NCBI GenBank assembly: GCA_022792175.1
Contig: JAAWAN010000023.1
Span: 91,698-155,697, forward strand
DNA from: Provencibacterium sp.
Lineage (GTDB): Bacteria > Bacillota > Clostridia > Oscillospirales > Ruminococcaceae
Direction: 5' to 3'
Length of the DNA stretch: 64,000 nucleotides
Shown piece by piece: positions 25,204 through 34,416 of this stretch (the first letter of the stretch is position 1; the number at the start of each line of letters is the position of its first letter). The position numbers were made by a program, and so were the translations under genes. Under the pieces are notes generated by a model. The model saw only the letters and a list, made by a program, of their open reading frames with translations, was not told the origin of the DNA and did no database searches.

Positions 25204-26169
25204 CTATACCGTTTGCCCTCCTCGATTATAGCGTTCATATGCTTTAATAATGTCCTGCACCAGCCGATGGCGCACAACATCCTTTTCGGTAAAATAGCAG
25301 ATGGCAATATCCTCTACCCTTTTGAGAATTTTTATCGCCTGCTTGAGCCCGCTCGTTTTGCCCTCCGGAAGATCGATCTGGGTGATATCCCCGGTAATTA
25401 CCGCCTTGGAGTTCGCCCCGAGGCGGGTCAGAAACATCTTCATCTGCTCGCTGCTGGTGTTCTGCGCTTCATCCAGAATAATGAAGGAATCATCCAGCGT
25501 GCGCCCGCGCATATAGGCCAGCGGGGCTACCTCAATGTTCCCCCGCTCCTGCAGGCGCGCGAAGCCCTCCGCTCCCAGCATGTCAAACAGCGCATCATAA
25601 AGCGGGCGCAGGTAGGGATCCACCTTGGTCTGCAGGTCCCCCGGCAGAAAGCCGAGCTTCTCGCCCGCTTCCACGGCCGGCCGGGTCAGAATAATCCGGC
25701 TGACCTCATGGTCCTTGTAGGCGCGTACCGCCCGCGCGACCGCCAGATAGGTCTTGCCCGTTCCTGCCGGCCCTACGCCGAAGACGATGGTGTTTTTGGA
25801 TATGGCGTCGTTATACTGCTTCTGCCCGAGGGTGCGGGGCCTCAGCGGCCTGCCCTTCGCCGTTATGCAGATGCAGTCTGCTCCCAGTGCCTCCAGCTCC
25901 TTCTCGCTGCCCTCCCGCACCATCTGAATACAGTAGCGCACCGCCTGGTCGCTGAGCGCCTCTCCCCGCCGCAACGCATCCAGCAGGGCGGATACCGTTC
26001 GGCTGCAGAGCTCGACCGAATGCTCATCTCCGCTGATTTTGAGCGCCTCGGCACGGTTCACCATGCTGACGCCGAACTCCCGCTCCAGCAGCCGGATATT
26101 CCCATCAAACTGGCCAAACAGCGCGAGGGCATGTTCAACGCTTCCAATTTCAATTGTTTTTTCCGACAT
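25204..26169 (-). CDS. phoH: PhoH-family ATPase/RNA helicase-like protein
   Basis: A 321-residue P-loop ATPase, the usual partner of YbeY. Walker A is GVGPAGTGKTYLAVARAV, followed by IILTRPAVEAGEKLGFLPGDL and Walker B FIILDEAQNTSSEQMKMFL, then GDITQIDLPEG. The N-terminal 100 residues form a KH-like nucleic-acid-binding region. GGAGGAG lies about 15 bases before ATG 26169, slightly long spacing. It is first in the ybeY-dgkA-era run. Confidence 0.95.
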   Translation of the reverse strand: MSEKTIEIGSVEHALALFGQFDGNIRLLEREFGVSMVNRAEALKISGDEHSVELCSRTVSALLDALRRGEALSDQAVRYCIQMVREGSEKELEALGADCICITAKGRPLRPRTLGQKQYNDAISKNTIVFGVGPAGTGKTYLAVARAVRAYKDHEVSRIILTRPAVEAGEKLGFLPGDLQTKVDPYLRPLYDALFDMLGAEGFARLQERGNIEVAPLAYMRGRTLDDSFIILDEAQNTSSEQMKMFLTRLGANSKAVITGDITQIDLPEGKTSGLKQAIKILKRVEDIAICYFTEKDVVRHRLVQDIIKAYERYNRGGQTV

Positions 26170-26515
26170 TTTGCAGCAATGACTCCTCCGTTATTTTTCA
26201 CCGGCAGCCAGAACATTTTTCGCCTCTGCAGAGCTGTGGCGGATAGCCGCCGCCGGCCTTTCCCCACAAAAGGGCAGCTTCTATCCTGCTATATGCTATT
26301 ATAGCATACTTTTGAGGCAGGCGCTGAATTCATTTCAGAAATTAACAGAATATTCAACTTATTTTAGATAGCTTCGCTATTTTTCATCCGCTGCTTTTAC
26401 CATTACGCCCTTCAGGCAGATATGCCTTTCCTTTCCCGGTTTTCATCTCTATTTTAGCATAGCATTTAAAAAAATACTGCCCAAAACTGCAGGCTGAAAT
26501 CCGTCGCACACAAAA
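26170..26515. other. Intergenic region upstream of phoH, with a palindrome
   Basis: No gene is supported between phoH and the MEMO gene (545 bases). A 17-base perfect palindrome TATGCTAT-T-ATAGCATA lies at 26292-26308; on the minus strand it contains TATAAT and could be the phoH-operon -10 overlapped by an operator, but no good -35 is present at normal spacing. The rest is AT-richer and featureless. Confidence 0.4.
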
Positions 26516-26552
26516 AGAGATTGTAAAAAACGCAAGCGTTTTTACAATCTCT
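26516..26552 (-). terminator. Terminator after the macroglobulin-MEMO operon
   Basis: A stem of 17 base pairs with one bulged A (26516-26533 with 26536-26552) and a very short loop in the centre GCAAGC. On the minus strand it is followed by TTTTTG. It lies about 160 bases after the MEMO stop. Confidence 0.8.
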
Positions 26553-26714
26553 TCTGAAAAAATCCTTTAAGCCAAACCGATGAGCTGAATTTCGCATCTA
26601 AAAGCGCATTTTTCCAGCTTCTGCAACCCGGGAATGCGTTTTACCAGCCCCTTCTCCAAAGCAATGCCGGAAGCCGGCCGCTTCCACAAAAGACATATCT
26701 GCCCAAAGGCAGCC

Positions 26715-27713
26715 TTACTGCCCCTGCAAAAGAGCTGCCAGAACAAAATAGGAGGTGGTGCCCTCCTGATAGACAGGGTCTCCCGGCGGCAGCTTCAGGA
26801 TACGGTCGGAGCTGCTCTGGTCCAAAAAATGCACCTGGCCAAAGGCCTCGGCATTTTTCATAAACACCTTGAGCGAATGCGGAGAATCCACATGGTCATC
26901 GTTAAAATGAGAAACGGCGATATAATCGGACTCCTCTATCGCGCGCCGGGTCTCCTCATCGCGCTGCGCCGTCTGCTCCGGCATGAGATAATGGGAAAAA
27001 TCTATGCTGCAGACGAGCAGCGCCCGCTTCTCCTTCAGATATCCGGCAATCTCCGAGGCCAGCGCCTGTACCCGCTCCTCTTCGGCCGTGTTCTGTAAAA
27101 GCACCATCGAAACACAGACACCGGGCAGATAGTATTGCACATAGGGGATGAGTCCGGCGATCGCATGATCCTTTTCCATGGCCGCCTCATCAGCCGCGGC
27201 CGCAATCTGCCCGTTTTCTGTCAGCCGCCGGGTAAACTCCAGATTGTTGTCAAGCGTGCCAAACGGCGTTTTCCATCCCGCGCGGGCAGTGGTTATCCGG
27301 TTTTGGGTCGCATAATGGCTGGGGCCGACGAGAATAACGCTCTCATAGGGTGTTTCATTTTGCGCGGCACGGGCGAAAAAAGCGGCAATCATTCTTCCGG
27401 CCAGTAGATGGTGCGGGACTACCCCTGCGCGCAGGTCCCCCTTTGCCGGATAGGCCTCTATCCCGTTTACCGACTGCAGAAAGGATGCCTCCTCATAGTA
27501 ACCGCAGGAAAGCAGCGGCGCGGAAACCCCGGACACGGCAGCGCCAAAAGCGGCAGTCGGCGGCCCCGCCTGCTTCCCGGTGCCCGAAGCCTCCGAATTT
27601 TCCTGTGCCGCCGGGGAGGGGAGGCCGTGCTTTGTCCTTTCTGACGGGGAAGCCGCTGGCAGCGCCAAAAGCAGGCAGGCCGCTAAGGCCGCACAAAGCC
27701 GGCGGCTACTCAT
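26715..27713 (-). CDS. Secreted MEMO-family protein (AmmeMemoRadiSam system protein B type)
   Basis: A 332-residue protein with an N-terminal signal peptide (RRLCAALAACLLLALPAAS), then a low-complexity linker, then the MEMO fold, which resembles extradiol dioxygenases. Conserved metal-site motifs are VVPHHLLAG, ILVGPSHYATQN, the block MEKDHAIAGLIPYVQYYLP, and CSIDFSHYL; downstream are YIAVSHFNDDHVDSP and EGTTSYFVLAALLQG. Human MEMO1 and bacterial relatives bind metal; a bacterial reaction is not established. Its ATG overlaps the stop of the macroglobulin gene by 8 bases, so it is translated from the same message. The AMMECR1 and radical SAM partners are absent from this locus, and export of this protein is notable. 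Confidence 0.9.
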   Translation of the reverse strand: MSSRRLCAALAACLLLALPAASPSERTKHGLPSPAAQENSEASGTGKQAGPPTAAFGAAVSGVSAPLLSCGYYEEASFLQSVNGIEAYPAKGDLRAGVVPHHLLAGRMIAAFFARAAQNETPYESVILVGPSHYATQNRITTARAGWKTPFGTLDNNLEFTRRLTENGQIAAAADEAAMEKDHAIAGLIPYVQYYLPGVCVSMVLLQNTAEEERVQALASEIAGYLKEKRALLVCSIDFSHYLMPEQTAQRDEETRRAIEESDYIAVSHFNDDHVDSPHSLKVFMKNAEAFGQVHFLDQSSSDRILKLPPGDPVYQEGTTSYFVLAALLQGQ

Positions 27714-30700
27714 CCACCGTCACGCTCGAGCGCTCGCTCGCGCCCCAGGCAGAGGAACATTGGACGCTGGCATAAGCACTGTCCACCACATAGCTGCCCG
27801 GAACGGCGCAGCGCGCATAGTAGACAAGCTCGCTCGGGGCCTCATAGGTCTCTTCGCCGGGAGCGGGCTGATCCTGCGCCTCCCGATAGTCATAAAAATA
27901 ATATCCGAAGGTAAGCTTCTGCCCCTCCTGACGGATCAGCATCCAGCGGTCCTGTGCCTTCCCATCGCTTTCCGGCGTGCCCATCGAGAGGAAGCGCAGT
28001 CCCGAGGGGACATAGTCATCCACCGTCATCCCGTAGGGGTTCAAACGGCTGTCCATCTGCGGGCGGATGGTAATTCTCACAATATCACCCGTTTTCAGCT
28101 CTGTTCCCTCCCGGGGAGCAACGGTTTTTTCCAGCGTTATCGAGCGGTTCTCCTGCCCGAGCGCCTCCTGCAGCCAGCCGGTATAGTAAACCTGCGCGCT
28201 GACCGAGCCGCTCTTCTCCTTTATCTGCGCCTGCTCAAAATCCTCTGCCACAAAGGAAACGAACTGCATGCCGGTCTTTTTGAGATCAAGCGTTACCGTT
28301 TTACCGTCTTTTTTATAGGAAACGCCCGCCTGCGTTTTTCCCTGCGGCTCGTTATAGCGCAGATAAACCATCTCTTCCAGATAGTAGAGCTCTCTGGCCG
28401 AACGGTTCTTCATCAGATAGCGTATCAGGCCATCCGCCTCCGGGGTTCTCAGAATCGAGGCGGTAAGGGAAGCGGCCGCCGTCCATTCCAGGTTCTCCTC
28501 AATATCTGCCGACCGGCCATAGAAGCAGACTTTTTCCCCATCTGCGCTCTGCGCATCCTGCAGTTTCGGAAGAACCAGCGTTTCATAATATTCCCGCGCC
28601 GTCTCCATATCGCCGAGCGCCGCCAGGGCGGCCAAAAGCACCAGCCGGTCCTTCTCTGTAAAGCCGGCAGGGGCTCCCATCAGCTGCTGCAGCCGGGTGA
28701 GCACCGGCTCCCGGTGGGCGGCAAGTCCCAGATAGGCCCAGGCCGTTTCCGAAGCTTCCGACAGCTCATAGCCTAAAATATTGTAAAAAACATTCGTCTG
28801 CTGCCCGTTCGGCAGATATTCCGGCGCCGCGAGATGCACCCGGGCAGAGAGGGAAACGCTGCTGGAATCATAGGGCAGCAGCGAGATATGGCCATAGCTG
28901 TCCATCACGTCGGAAAAATCATCCAGCCCCTCGGGCGGCTGCTCCCCGCTGAGCGCGCAAAGCTTCTCCTGCGCATAGCGCACCGCCATGCGTTCATCGG
29001 TGCGCCCACCCCAGGCGGACCAGATATGGGAGAGCACATCCGCCCACACCGCATACTCGGCGTTATAAAAGCCAATCTGCACTGGGAATCGCTGCGGGTC
29101 GATATCGATCCCCTCTGAAAGCGCAAAGGTTCTCGAAAGCTGGGTCTGCACGCCGCTCTGCAGCACCTGCACCGTTTTCTCTATCCCGTCGCTGTATTCT
29201 CCGCTTTCAGCGGCCATCGTAACGGTATAGCTGCCCTTCTGCAGCTTTCCGAGCGGTAGCGCCGTATAATCCGCCGCACGCCCGGAGGCGGTTTCTGTTT
29301 TCTCTATCCCCGGGCCCTTTACCGTGAGGGTATAGTCTACCTGCGTATCGGAGGAGATGGCCCCGCCCGCGCAGCGCAGCGTCAGCATGGCCTCATCCCC
29401 CTCCAAAAACCGAGAGGAGAGCACCTCGTTGATAAAAAACGGTGCCGTTGCAATCACCTGTTCCCGGCTGTCGCCCGCATGCAGGTTTTCCGAAACCGCC
29501 TGCACCGTTGCCCGCCAGGAGGTGATGTTGTCCGGCAGCGGGATTTCGGCTGTGACCCTGCCGGAGGCATCGGTCGTCAGCAGCAGGAAGGCGGCGGTAT
29601 CCTTAAAATCGGTGCGGATTCCCTCGTCGCCGCCGCCTCCGCCCTTTTCAGCGGCGCCATCGCCCAAAAAGTCATACTGTCGGTAGGAGACATAGGTGGA
29701 GATGTTGGGGGCATAGACCCCCCGGTAAAGCTCCTGCAGCGGATATGCCTGCCGGTTCTCAATGGCAAAGACCGCTTCATCCACCAGGCTCAGGGAAACG
29801 GCCGCGTTGGCCGCGGGCGAGCCATCCCTTTTTTCGGTCACCGTTATGTCGAGGCGGGCGGTATCGCCGGGGGCATATTTCTCCCGGTCGGCGGCCACCT
29901 GGATATCCAGCTCCCGGTTTTCGGGATTAAAAGAAAGATAGTTATGCGCAACCTCATAGACATAGCGCCCGTCAAAATAGGCGCCGGCCAACACAAAATT
30001 AGGCACCAGCGCTTCCTGGAAGGAGAGCTCAAAGCCGGGAGAAGACTCCACCGCGCTCGAGGAAATACCCTTCTGCGCGACCGCCCAGAGAAGGCGTCCC
30101 TCCGAAACGAGCTCGCCGTTATCCTGAAGGCCAAAGCGCATACCACTTTCTTCTGTAAAGGTAACCCGCTGGGTATGGTCATCGTTCGCGGCATCCTCCC
30201 GGTAAAAGGCATAGCGGTGAATACTCCGGTTATAATAGAAGTCCATCGAGCCAAGATAGGCCTTCGTTTCCACCAGCCGGCCCCGGTTGTCGCGCGCCAA
30301 CAGGCGCAGATAGTAGCTCTTTTCCTTCTCCCGCTGCGGCAGATCGGTCAGCACGCAGCTTCCTCCCGAGGTCTGCACCTCATAACTGTCCACCAGTTCA
30401 TCCCGGTAATCATAATCGTAGGTAGTAACATTGCGCTTGTGGATAAAATCATAATAGCTGCCCGAGGGGATGCGCGCATAGTAGGTCCTGTGTACCTCAA
30501 CAGTAAGCGGCAGGTCCGCCGGCGCGCCGATATAATTTTCCTCGTCGTCCAGGTCCGCAGATGACGAAATGCCGGAGAGGTCAATCTCGTTGGTCAAAAC
30601 GGTCAGCCGGCGGTCCGCGCCGGTTCCGTCAAGCTCGGTGCGGATGGCGAGATCCCGGTAGAAGACCGGAATGCCGCTGTAAAGGTTAAAGTTCACATTC

Positions 30701-32730
30701 TCCCCCATCGCGTTGCAGGCATAGAAGGAGAGATACTGCGGATACCAGGTGGAGGCCTCGCCCGGAGCCCGGCCGGACATTTCCTCCGGCAGCGGGAAGA
30801 CCTGGGTAGCCGTTCCATCCGCTCCGGTAGTGAGGGTGAAGCTCAGCGGCTCCCCCCCATAAAGGTCCAGCTGGGCGGAAAAACCAGCAGCCGGAGTGTT
30901 GTCAAAGAAGGCAGCGCCAAAGGTGGCCTGCGCCATATCGCCCGCCTCATAGACCGGCTTGTCAAACGTCACGCTCGGAACATAGGTAGGCTTTTCATAG
31001 TCGCCGATGGTGACGCCGGTGCTCACCAGCTGCTCTGTCTGATCCCCCTCGCCGCAGACCAGGTTCACCGCCGTATAAAGCAGGTTGCGCCCGCCTAGGC
31101 GATCGAAGGAGATTTCGGCGGTAAAGCTCCCGTTTGGCGAAAGGGTGACAGGAACGCTGTAAAGCTCCTGCTCATCATAGTAGCTGCCCAGCGTCAGCCG
31201 CAGACTTTCCGGCTGGCTGAAGGCTTCCCCGCGCGGACGCACGACGCCGAAGGCCCGCACAGTGTCACTCGCCATATAGATGGGACGGTCAGTATAGAGG
31301 TAGGAAACATACCGCTCCGGGGCGGAGAGCTGCCCGGCTGCCTGCGCGCTGTAAAGGTCGACAAAGCGCTCCTCCCCGCTCACAATTTCCAGTATGCCCT
31401 CGCTGCTCTCCTCCCTGTCCGCCGCCGGAAGGCGCAGCGTACCGTCCGCCCCGGTTTTCCCTTCGGCGGAAACGGCACCCGAAATATTCAGCTGCGCGCC
31501 GTTTACCGGTTCGCCGGTGCCGGCATGATTTACCCAGAAGAGGGCATCGCCGTCTGCCTGCATATGGTAGAGGGAAATTTCACTCAGCTGCAGAAACTTC
31601 TCGAGCGAGAGCTCCCGTCCACTCACAGGACTTATCATTTTTACCTGCAGGTAATACCAGCCCGCCTCAAAATCGCCGGGCAGAATGATATATTTTGTCC
31701 CCCAGTAATCCCCGCCGGAGGAGGTAATCTGCGCATCAAATGTACCCAGAGAGTCGAGCGCAGAAACATCCACCTGCGGGCGGACATAGCTGGGAAAGCG
31801 GCTGGAGTCCCGCTCCTTTGCCAGCGATTCGAGCGCCGCACGGTAATCCTCCGGCGCGCGGTAGCGGTAGATGGAAACCGAAACAGACCGGTCAATAAAC
31901 TCCCCGTCGCAGTTGATGGCGATAAGCGGCGCATCGCCGGTGACAAACGTCTCCGCGATGGGAGAGGCGTTCATCAGATAGTCCCCGGCGCCCTTGCCGT
32001 CTCCCACGTCGGCGGTGCGGAAGGAAAAGGTATAATCTTCTCCGAGTGCCATGCCGTCCTGTGTCGTCAAATCGCCTTCCAGCAGGGCGTTATAAACGGT
32101 GCCCTCGGCAAGAGGCGAGGAGGGGACAAACGCCAGTCTTTCCCCCACCTGCACAACGCTACCCTCTACCGGGGTCGCTTCTCCCTCGACAGTCAGAGAA
32201 AAATGCTGCCCGAAATCCTCCTGCGAGACGAGCGCGCTTGTCAGCGTCATCTCGATTCCGGTATCTACCGGAACATATTCTGCCAGATCCCCCGGCGTCG
32301 TGCTGCGCACCCGAAGCTGCGCCTGCGTCTGGTAGGCCCAAGAGCGCAGAACGGTCCCCTTCCCATCCACCGCCTGCAGGTTAATGACCGTATTCTGCGG
32401 CAGAGGGGATTCCGGCTTTAAGACAAATCCCCCCTTCTGCTTCTCGGCGGTAAAGGCCGCTTCCGGTGCAAAGCGAAAGAGCGCCTGCACCTGCCCCGCA
32501 GAAAGCTGCGTTTTTTCCGCAAAGGAAACATTAAAAGAGGCATCCGGCGGAATAACGCCCTCCGTTTCAGCCGAAGGACTAATCTGAATGATAGCGGTGT
32601 CTATCTCCGGCGCCTGGCTCTCCCGCTTTTGGCAGGAAGAAAAAAGGCCGAGCGCCAGCCCCGCGCACAGCGACAGCGCCAAAGCCCGGCGCGCAAATCT
32701 CCTGCAGAAACACACACAGCTTCTCTTCAT
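27706..32730 (-). CDS. Alpha-2-macroglobulin-type surface lipoprotein without a thioester
   Basis: A 1674-residue lipoprotein. The N-terminus is basic then hydrophobic and ends LGLFSSC, a lipobox with Cys at about residue 33, so it should be anchored on the outer face of the membrane. It then shows an Ig-like domain, MG-type beta domains (YLYTDRPIYMASDTVRAFGVVR is the A2M MG2/MG3 signature), the A2M core (FKDTAAFLLLTTDASGRVTAEIPLPDNITSWRAT), and a C-terminal helical thioester-domain-like region. Where other family members carry C-x-E-Q, this protein reads WGGRTDERMAV (around residue 1240), so the thioester Cys is missing. Bacterial A2Ms are thought to trap proteases; without a thioester, trapping would have to be non-covalent. 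ATG 32730 follows AAAGGATGG. Confidence 0.9.
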   Translation of the reverse strand: MKRSCVCFCRRFARRALALSLCAGLALGLFSSCQKRESQAPEIDTAIIQISPSAETEGVIPPDASFNVSFAEKTQLSAGQVQALFRFAPEAAFTAEKQKGGFVLKPESPLPQNTVINLQAVDGKGTVLRSWAYQTQAQLRVRSTTPGDLAEYVPVDTGIEMTLTSALVSQEDFGQHFSLTVEGEATPVEGSVVQVGERLAFVPSSPLAEGTVYNALLEGDLTTQDGMALGEDYTFSFRTADVGDGKGAGDYLMNASPIAETFVTGDAPLIAINCDGEFIDRSVSVSIYRYRAPEDYRAALESLAKERDSSRFPSYVRPQVDVSALDSLGTFDAQITSSGGDYWGTKYIILPGDFEAGWYYLQVKMISPVSGRELSLEKFLQLSEISLYHMQADGDALFWVNHAGTGEPVNGAQLNISGAVSAEGKTGADGTLRLPAADREESSEGILEIVSGEERFVDLYSAQAAGQLSAPERYVSYLYTDRPIYMASDTVRAFGVVRPRGEAFSQPESLRLTLGSYYDEQELYSVPVTLSPNGSFTAEISFDRLGGRNLLYTAVNLVCGEGDQTEQLVSTGVTIGDYEKPTYVPSVTFDKPVYEAGDMAQATFGAAFFDNTPAAGFSAQLDLYGGEPLSFTLTTGADGTATQVFPLPEEMSGRAPGEASTWYPQYLSFYACNAMGENVNFNLYSGIPVFYRDLAIRTELDGTGADRRLTVLTNEIDLSGISSSADLDDEENYIGAPADLPLTVEVHRTYYARIPSGSYYDFIHKRNVTTYDYDYRDELVDSYEVQTSGGSCVLTDLPQREKEKSYYLRLLARDNRGRLVETKAYLGSMDFYYNRSIHRYAFYREDAANDDHTQRVTFTEESGMRFGLQDNGELVSEGRLLWAVAQKGISSSAVESSPGFELSFQEALVPNFVLAGAYFDGRYVYEVAHNYLSFNPENRELDIQVAADREKYAPGDTARLDITVTEKRDGSPAANAAVSLSLVDEAVFAIENRQAYPLQELYRGVYAPNISTYVSYRQYDFLGDGAAEKGGGGGDEGIRTDFKDTAAFLLLTTDASGRVTAEIPLPDNITSWRATVQAVSENLHAGDSREQVIATAPFFINEVLSSRFLEGDEAMLTLRCAGGAISSDTQVDYTLTVKGPGIEKTETASGRAADYTALPLGKLQKGSYTVTMAAESGEYSDGIEKTVQVLQSGVQTQLSRTFALSEGIDIDPQRFPVQIGFYNAEYAVWADVLSHIWSAWGGRTDERMAVRYAQEKLCALSGEQPPEGLDDFSDVMDSYGHISLLPYDSSSVSLSARVHLAAPEYLPNGQQTNVFYNILGYELSEASETAWAYLGLAAHREPVLTRLQQLMGAPAGFTEKDRLVLLAALAALGDMETAREYYETLVLPKLQDAQSADGEKVCFYGRSADIEENLEWTAAASLTASILRTPEADGLIRYLMKNRSARELYYLEEMVYLRYNEPQGKTQAGVSYKKDGKTVTLDLKKTGMQFVSFVAEDFEQAQIKEKSGSVSAQVYYTGWLQEALGQENRSITLEKTVAPREGTELKTGDIVRITIRPQMDSRLNPYGMTVDDYVPSGLRFLSMGTPESDGKAQDRWMLIRQEGQKLTFGYYFYDYREAQDQPAPGEETYEAPSELVYYARCAVPGSYVVDSAYASVQCSSAWGASERSSVTVDE

Positions 32731-32905
32731 AATTCCATCCTTTCCGGGAACGCTTTCACAGGGCGGACTAGGGCGCAAAGCTCTGTCCCCAGATTCGCTG
32801 GCCCTGCGCTGCTGTCAGGAAACCGGCTTTTCCGGTTTTAGCCATACTGTAACAAGCGCATCCCGCGCCGCTATGCGGCGCTGCCCGCCGGTTAACGGTG
32901 GGCCC

Positions 32906-32924
32906 GGGAAAGCTTTGCTTTCCC
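32906..32924 (-). promoter_or_regulatory. Hairpin in the macroglobulin 5' leader
   Basis: GGGAAAGC (32906-32913) and GCTTTCCC (32917-32924) pair around TTT, close to the expected transcript start. Another short hairpin (AAACCGG/CCGGTTT) lies at about 32819-32838. Together with a leader of about 200 bases they may influence mRNA stability or translation. No riboswitch class was recognised. Confidence 0.4.
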
Positions 32925-32934
32925 GCCTGCGCTT

Positions 32935-32962
32935 ATTATAGCATATTCTCCCCGCAAATCAA
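32935..32962 (-). promoter_or_regulatory. Promoter of the macroglobulin-MEMO operon
   Basis: On the minus strand TTGATT (AATCAA at 32957-32962) and TATAAT (ATTATA at 32935-32940) are 16 bases apart. The start codon is about 205 bases downstream. The stretch 32731-33147 holds only this promoter, its leader hairpins and the divergent livK promoter. Confidence 0.7.
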
Positions 32963-33055
32963 GAGAATAACTGTATATGTCGTACTCATACTTATGATAC
33001 GGTTGAATAACCAGAATGGCAAGCCATCGTGGAGTGTCCTTGTGCAGTTTTGCAA

Positions 33056-33085
33056 TTGACAAGCCCAATACCTGCAGATTATAAT
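33056..33085 (+). promoter_or_regulatory. Promoter of livKHMGF
   Basis: Consensus TTGACA (33056-33061) and TATAAT (33080-33085) spaced by 18 bases, about 60 bases before the livK start, with GAGGGGGT as ribosome binding site. Confidence 0.85.
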
Positions 33086-33147
33086 ATTTTTTAATCTTAA
33101 TCAGTGAGGCGTTTTAAAGTCTCAAAGCTACTGAGGGGGTATTTAAA

Positions 33148-34314
33148 ATGAAAAAGAAGAATTTTATGAGCCTGCTTCTTGCAGCGGCAACCTGCTTTTC
33201 CCTGCTTGCCGGCTGCTCGAACGGCGGCGCAAGCGGCAATGCGGGCGCTAATGCTAATGTTATTAAAATCGGCGGTATCGGCCCTCTGACCGGCTCGGCA
33301 GCGCAGTATGGCATCGCTACCCGCCAGGGCGCCGAGATAGCCGTCAGCGAAATCAACGAGCTGGGCGGCAGCATTCAGTTTGAGCTCAACTCCCAGGATG
33401 ATGAGGCGGACGGCGAGAAGGGCGTCAACGCCTACAACACCCTGATTGACTGGGGCATGCAGATTCTCTATGGCTGCACCACCTCCGGCTCCTGCGCCGC
33501 GGTGGCCGCCGAAAGCTTTTCCGACCGGGTGTTCCAGCTGACCCCCTCTGCCTCCTCCACCACCGTTACCGAGGGCAAGGACAACGTTTTCCAGCTCTGC
33601 TTCACCGACCCGAACCAGGGCAAAACGGCCGCCGACTTTATTTCGGAGCATAAGCTTGCTACCAAGATTGCCGTTATCTATAATAACGGCGATGACTACT
33701 CCACCGGCATTTATCAGGGCTTTGCCGCCGAAGCAGAGAAGGTAGGGCTTGAGCTTGTTTCGGTCACCACCTTCCCGGACGACACCACCACCGACTTTTC
33801 CGCTCAGCTGACTGATGCTCAAAACAGCGGCGCGGAGCTTGTTTTCCTTCCCATTTATTATACCCCGGCCTCCAACATTTTACTGCAGGCCAAGCAGAAG
33901 GGCCTTTCCTTCTCCTACTTCGGATGCGACGGGCTGGACGGTATTTTGACCCTCGAGGGCTTTGATACCAGCCTCGCAGAGGGCGTTTATGTGCTCACCC
34001 CCTTCGATACTACCAGCGATGCAGCTGTCAGCTTCATTGAGAAATATAAAGAGGCGGCAGGCGAAGCTCCGAACCAGTTTGCCGCTGATGCCTATGACTG
34101 CATGTATGCTCTTTATGAGGCCTGCCAGAAGGCGAACATCACCTCTGACATGAGCTACTCGGATGTATGCGACGCGCTCATCTCCGTTTTCACCTCCTCT
34201 GACTTTGCAGTGGATGGACTGACCGGCAGCGGGATGCAGTGGGGTGCCAACGGTGAGGTCTCAAAAGACCCGCTGGTTGTGCAGATTGTGAACGGCGCCT
34301 ATGTCAACCAGTAA
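33148..34314 (+). CDS. livK: Branched-chain amino acid ABC transporter substrate-binding lipoprotein
   Basis: A 388-residue extracellular binding protein (type I periplasmic-binding fold). A lipoprotein signal, LLLAAATCFSLLAGCSNGG, is followed by a flexible N/A/G-rich linker. The mature part shows KIGGIGPLTGSAAQYG, AVSEINELGGSIQFEL, YGCTTSGSCAAVAAES, and IAVIYNNGDDYSTGIYQGF, typical of LivJ/LivK/AmiC-type proteins. It is first in the liv operon and is followed by a terminator hairpin before livH, which should give it a surplus over the permeases. The ligand class (Leu/Ile/Val or another amino acid or amide) cannot be settled from sequence. Confidence 0.94.
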   Translation: MKKKNFMSLLLAAATCFSLLAGCSNGGASGNAGANANVIKIGGIGPLTGSAAQYGIATRQGAEIAVSEINELGGSIQFELNSQDDEADGEKGVNAYNTLIDWGMQILYGCTTSGSCAAVAAESFSDRVFQLTPSASSTTVTEGKDNVFQLCFTDPNQGKTAADFISEHKLATKIAVIYNNGDDYSTGIYQGFAAEAEKVGLELVSVTTFPDDTTTDFSAQLTDAQNSGAELVFLPIYYTPASNILLQAKQKGLSFSYFGCDGLDGILTLEGFDTSLAEGVYVLTPFDTTSDAAVSFIEKYKEAAGEAPNQFAADAYDCMYALYEACQKANITSDMSYSDVCDALISVFTSSDFAVDGLTGSGMQWGANGEVSKDPLVVQIVNGAYVNQ

Positions 34315-34333
34315 GCTTTGAGGACCCCAATGA

Positions 34334-34360
34334 GGGGGCTGCCCGGCGGCAGCCCCCTTT
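34334..34360 (+). terminator. Intercistronic attenuating terminator between livK and livH
   Basis: GGGGGCTGCC (34334-34343) pairs perfectly with GGCAGCCCCC (34348-34357) around CGGC, followed by only three T residues. A weak terminator at this place would let part of the transcripts continue into livHMGF, a common stoichiometry device for binding proteins. Confidence 0.75.
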
Positions 34361-34416
34361 ATGCCATATTCCTGCCTATCTGGCAGAGGACATTAAAAAG
34401 AGAGGTGCTTTGGCCC

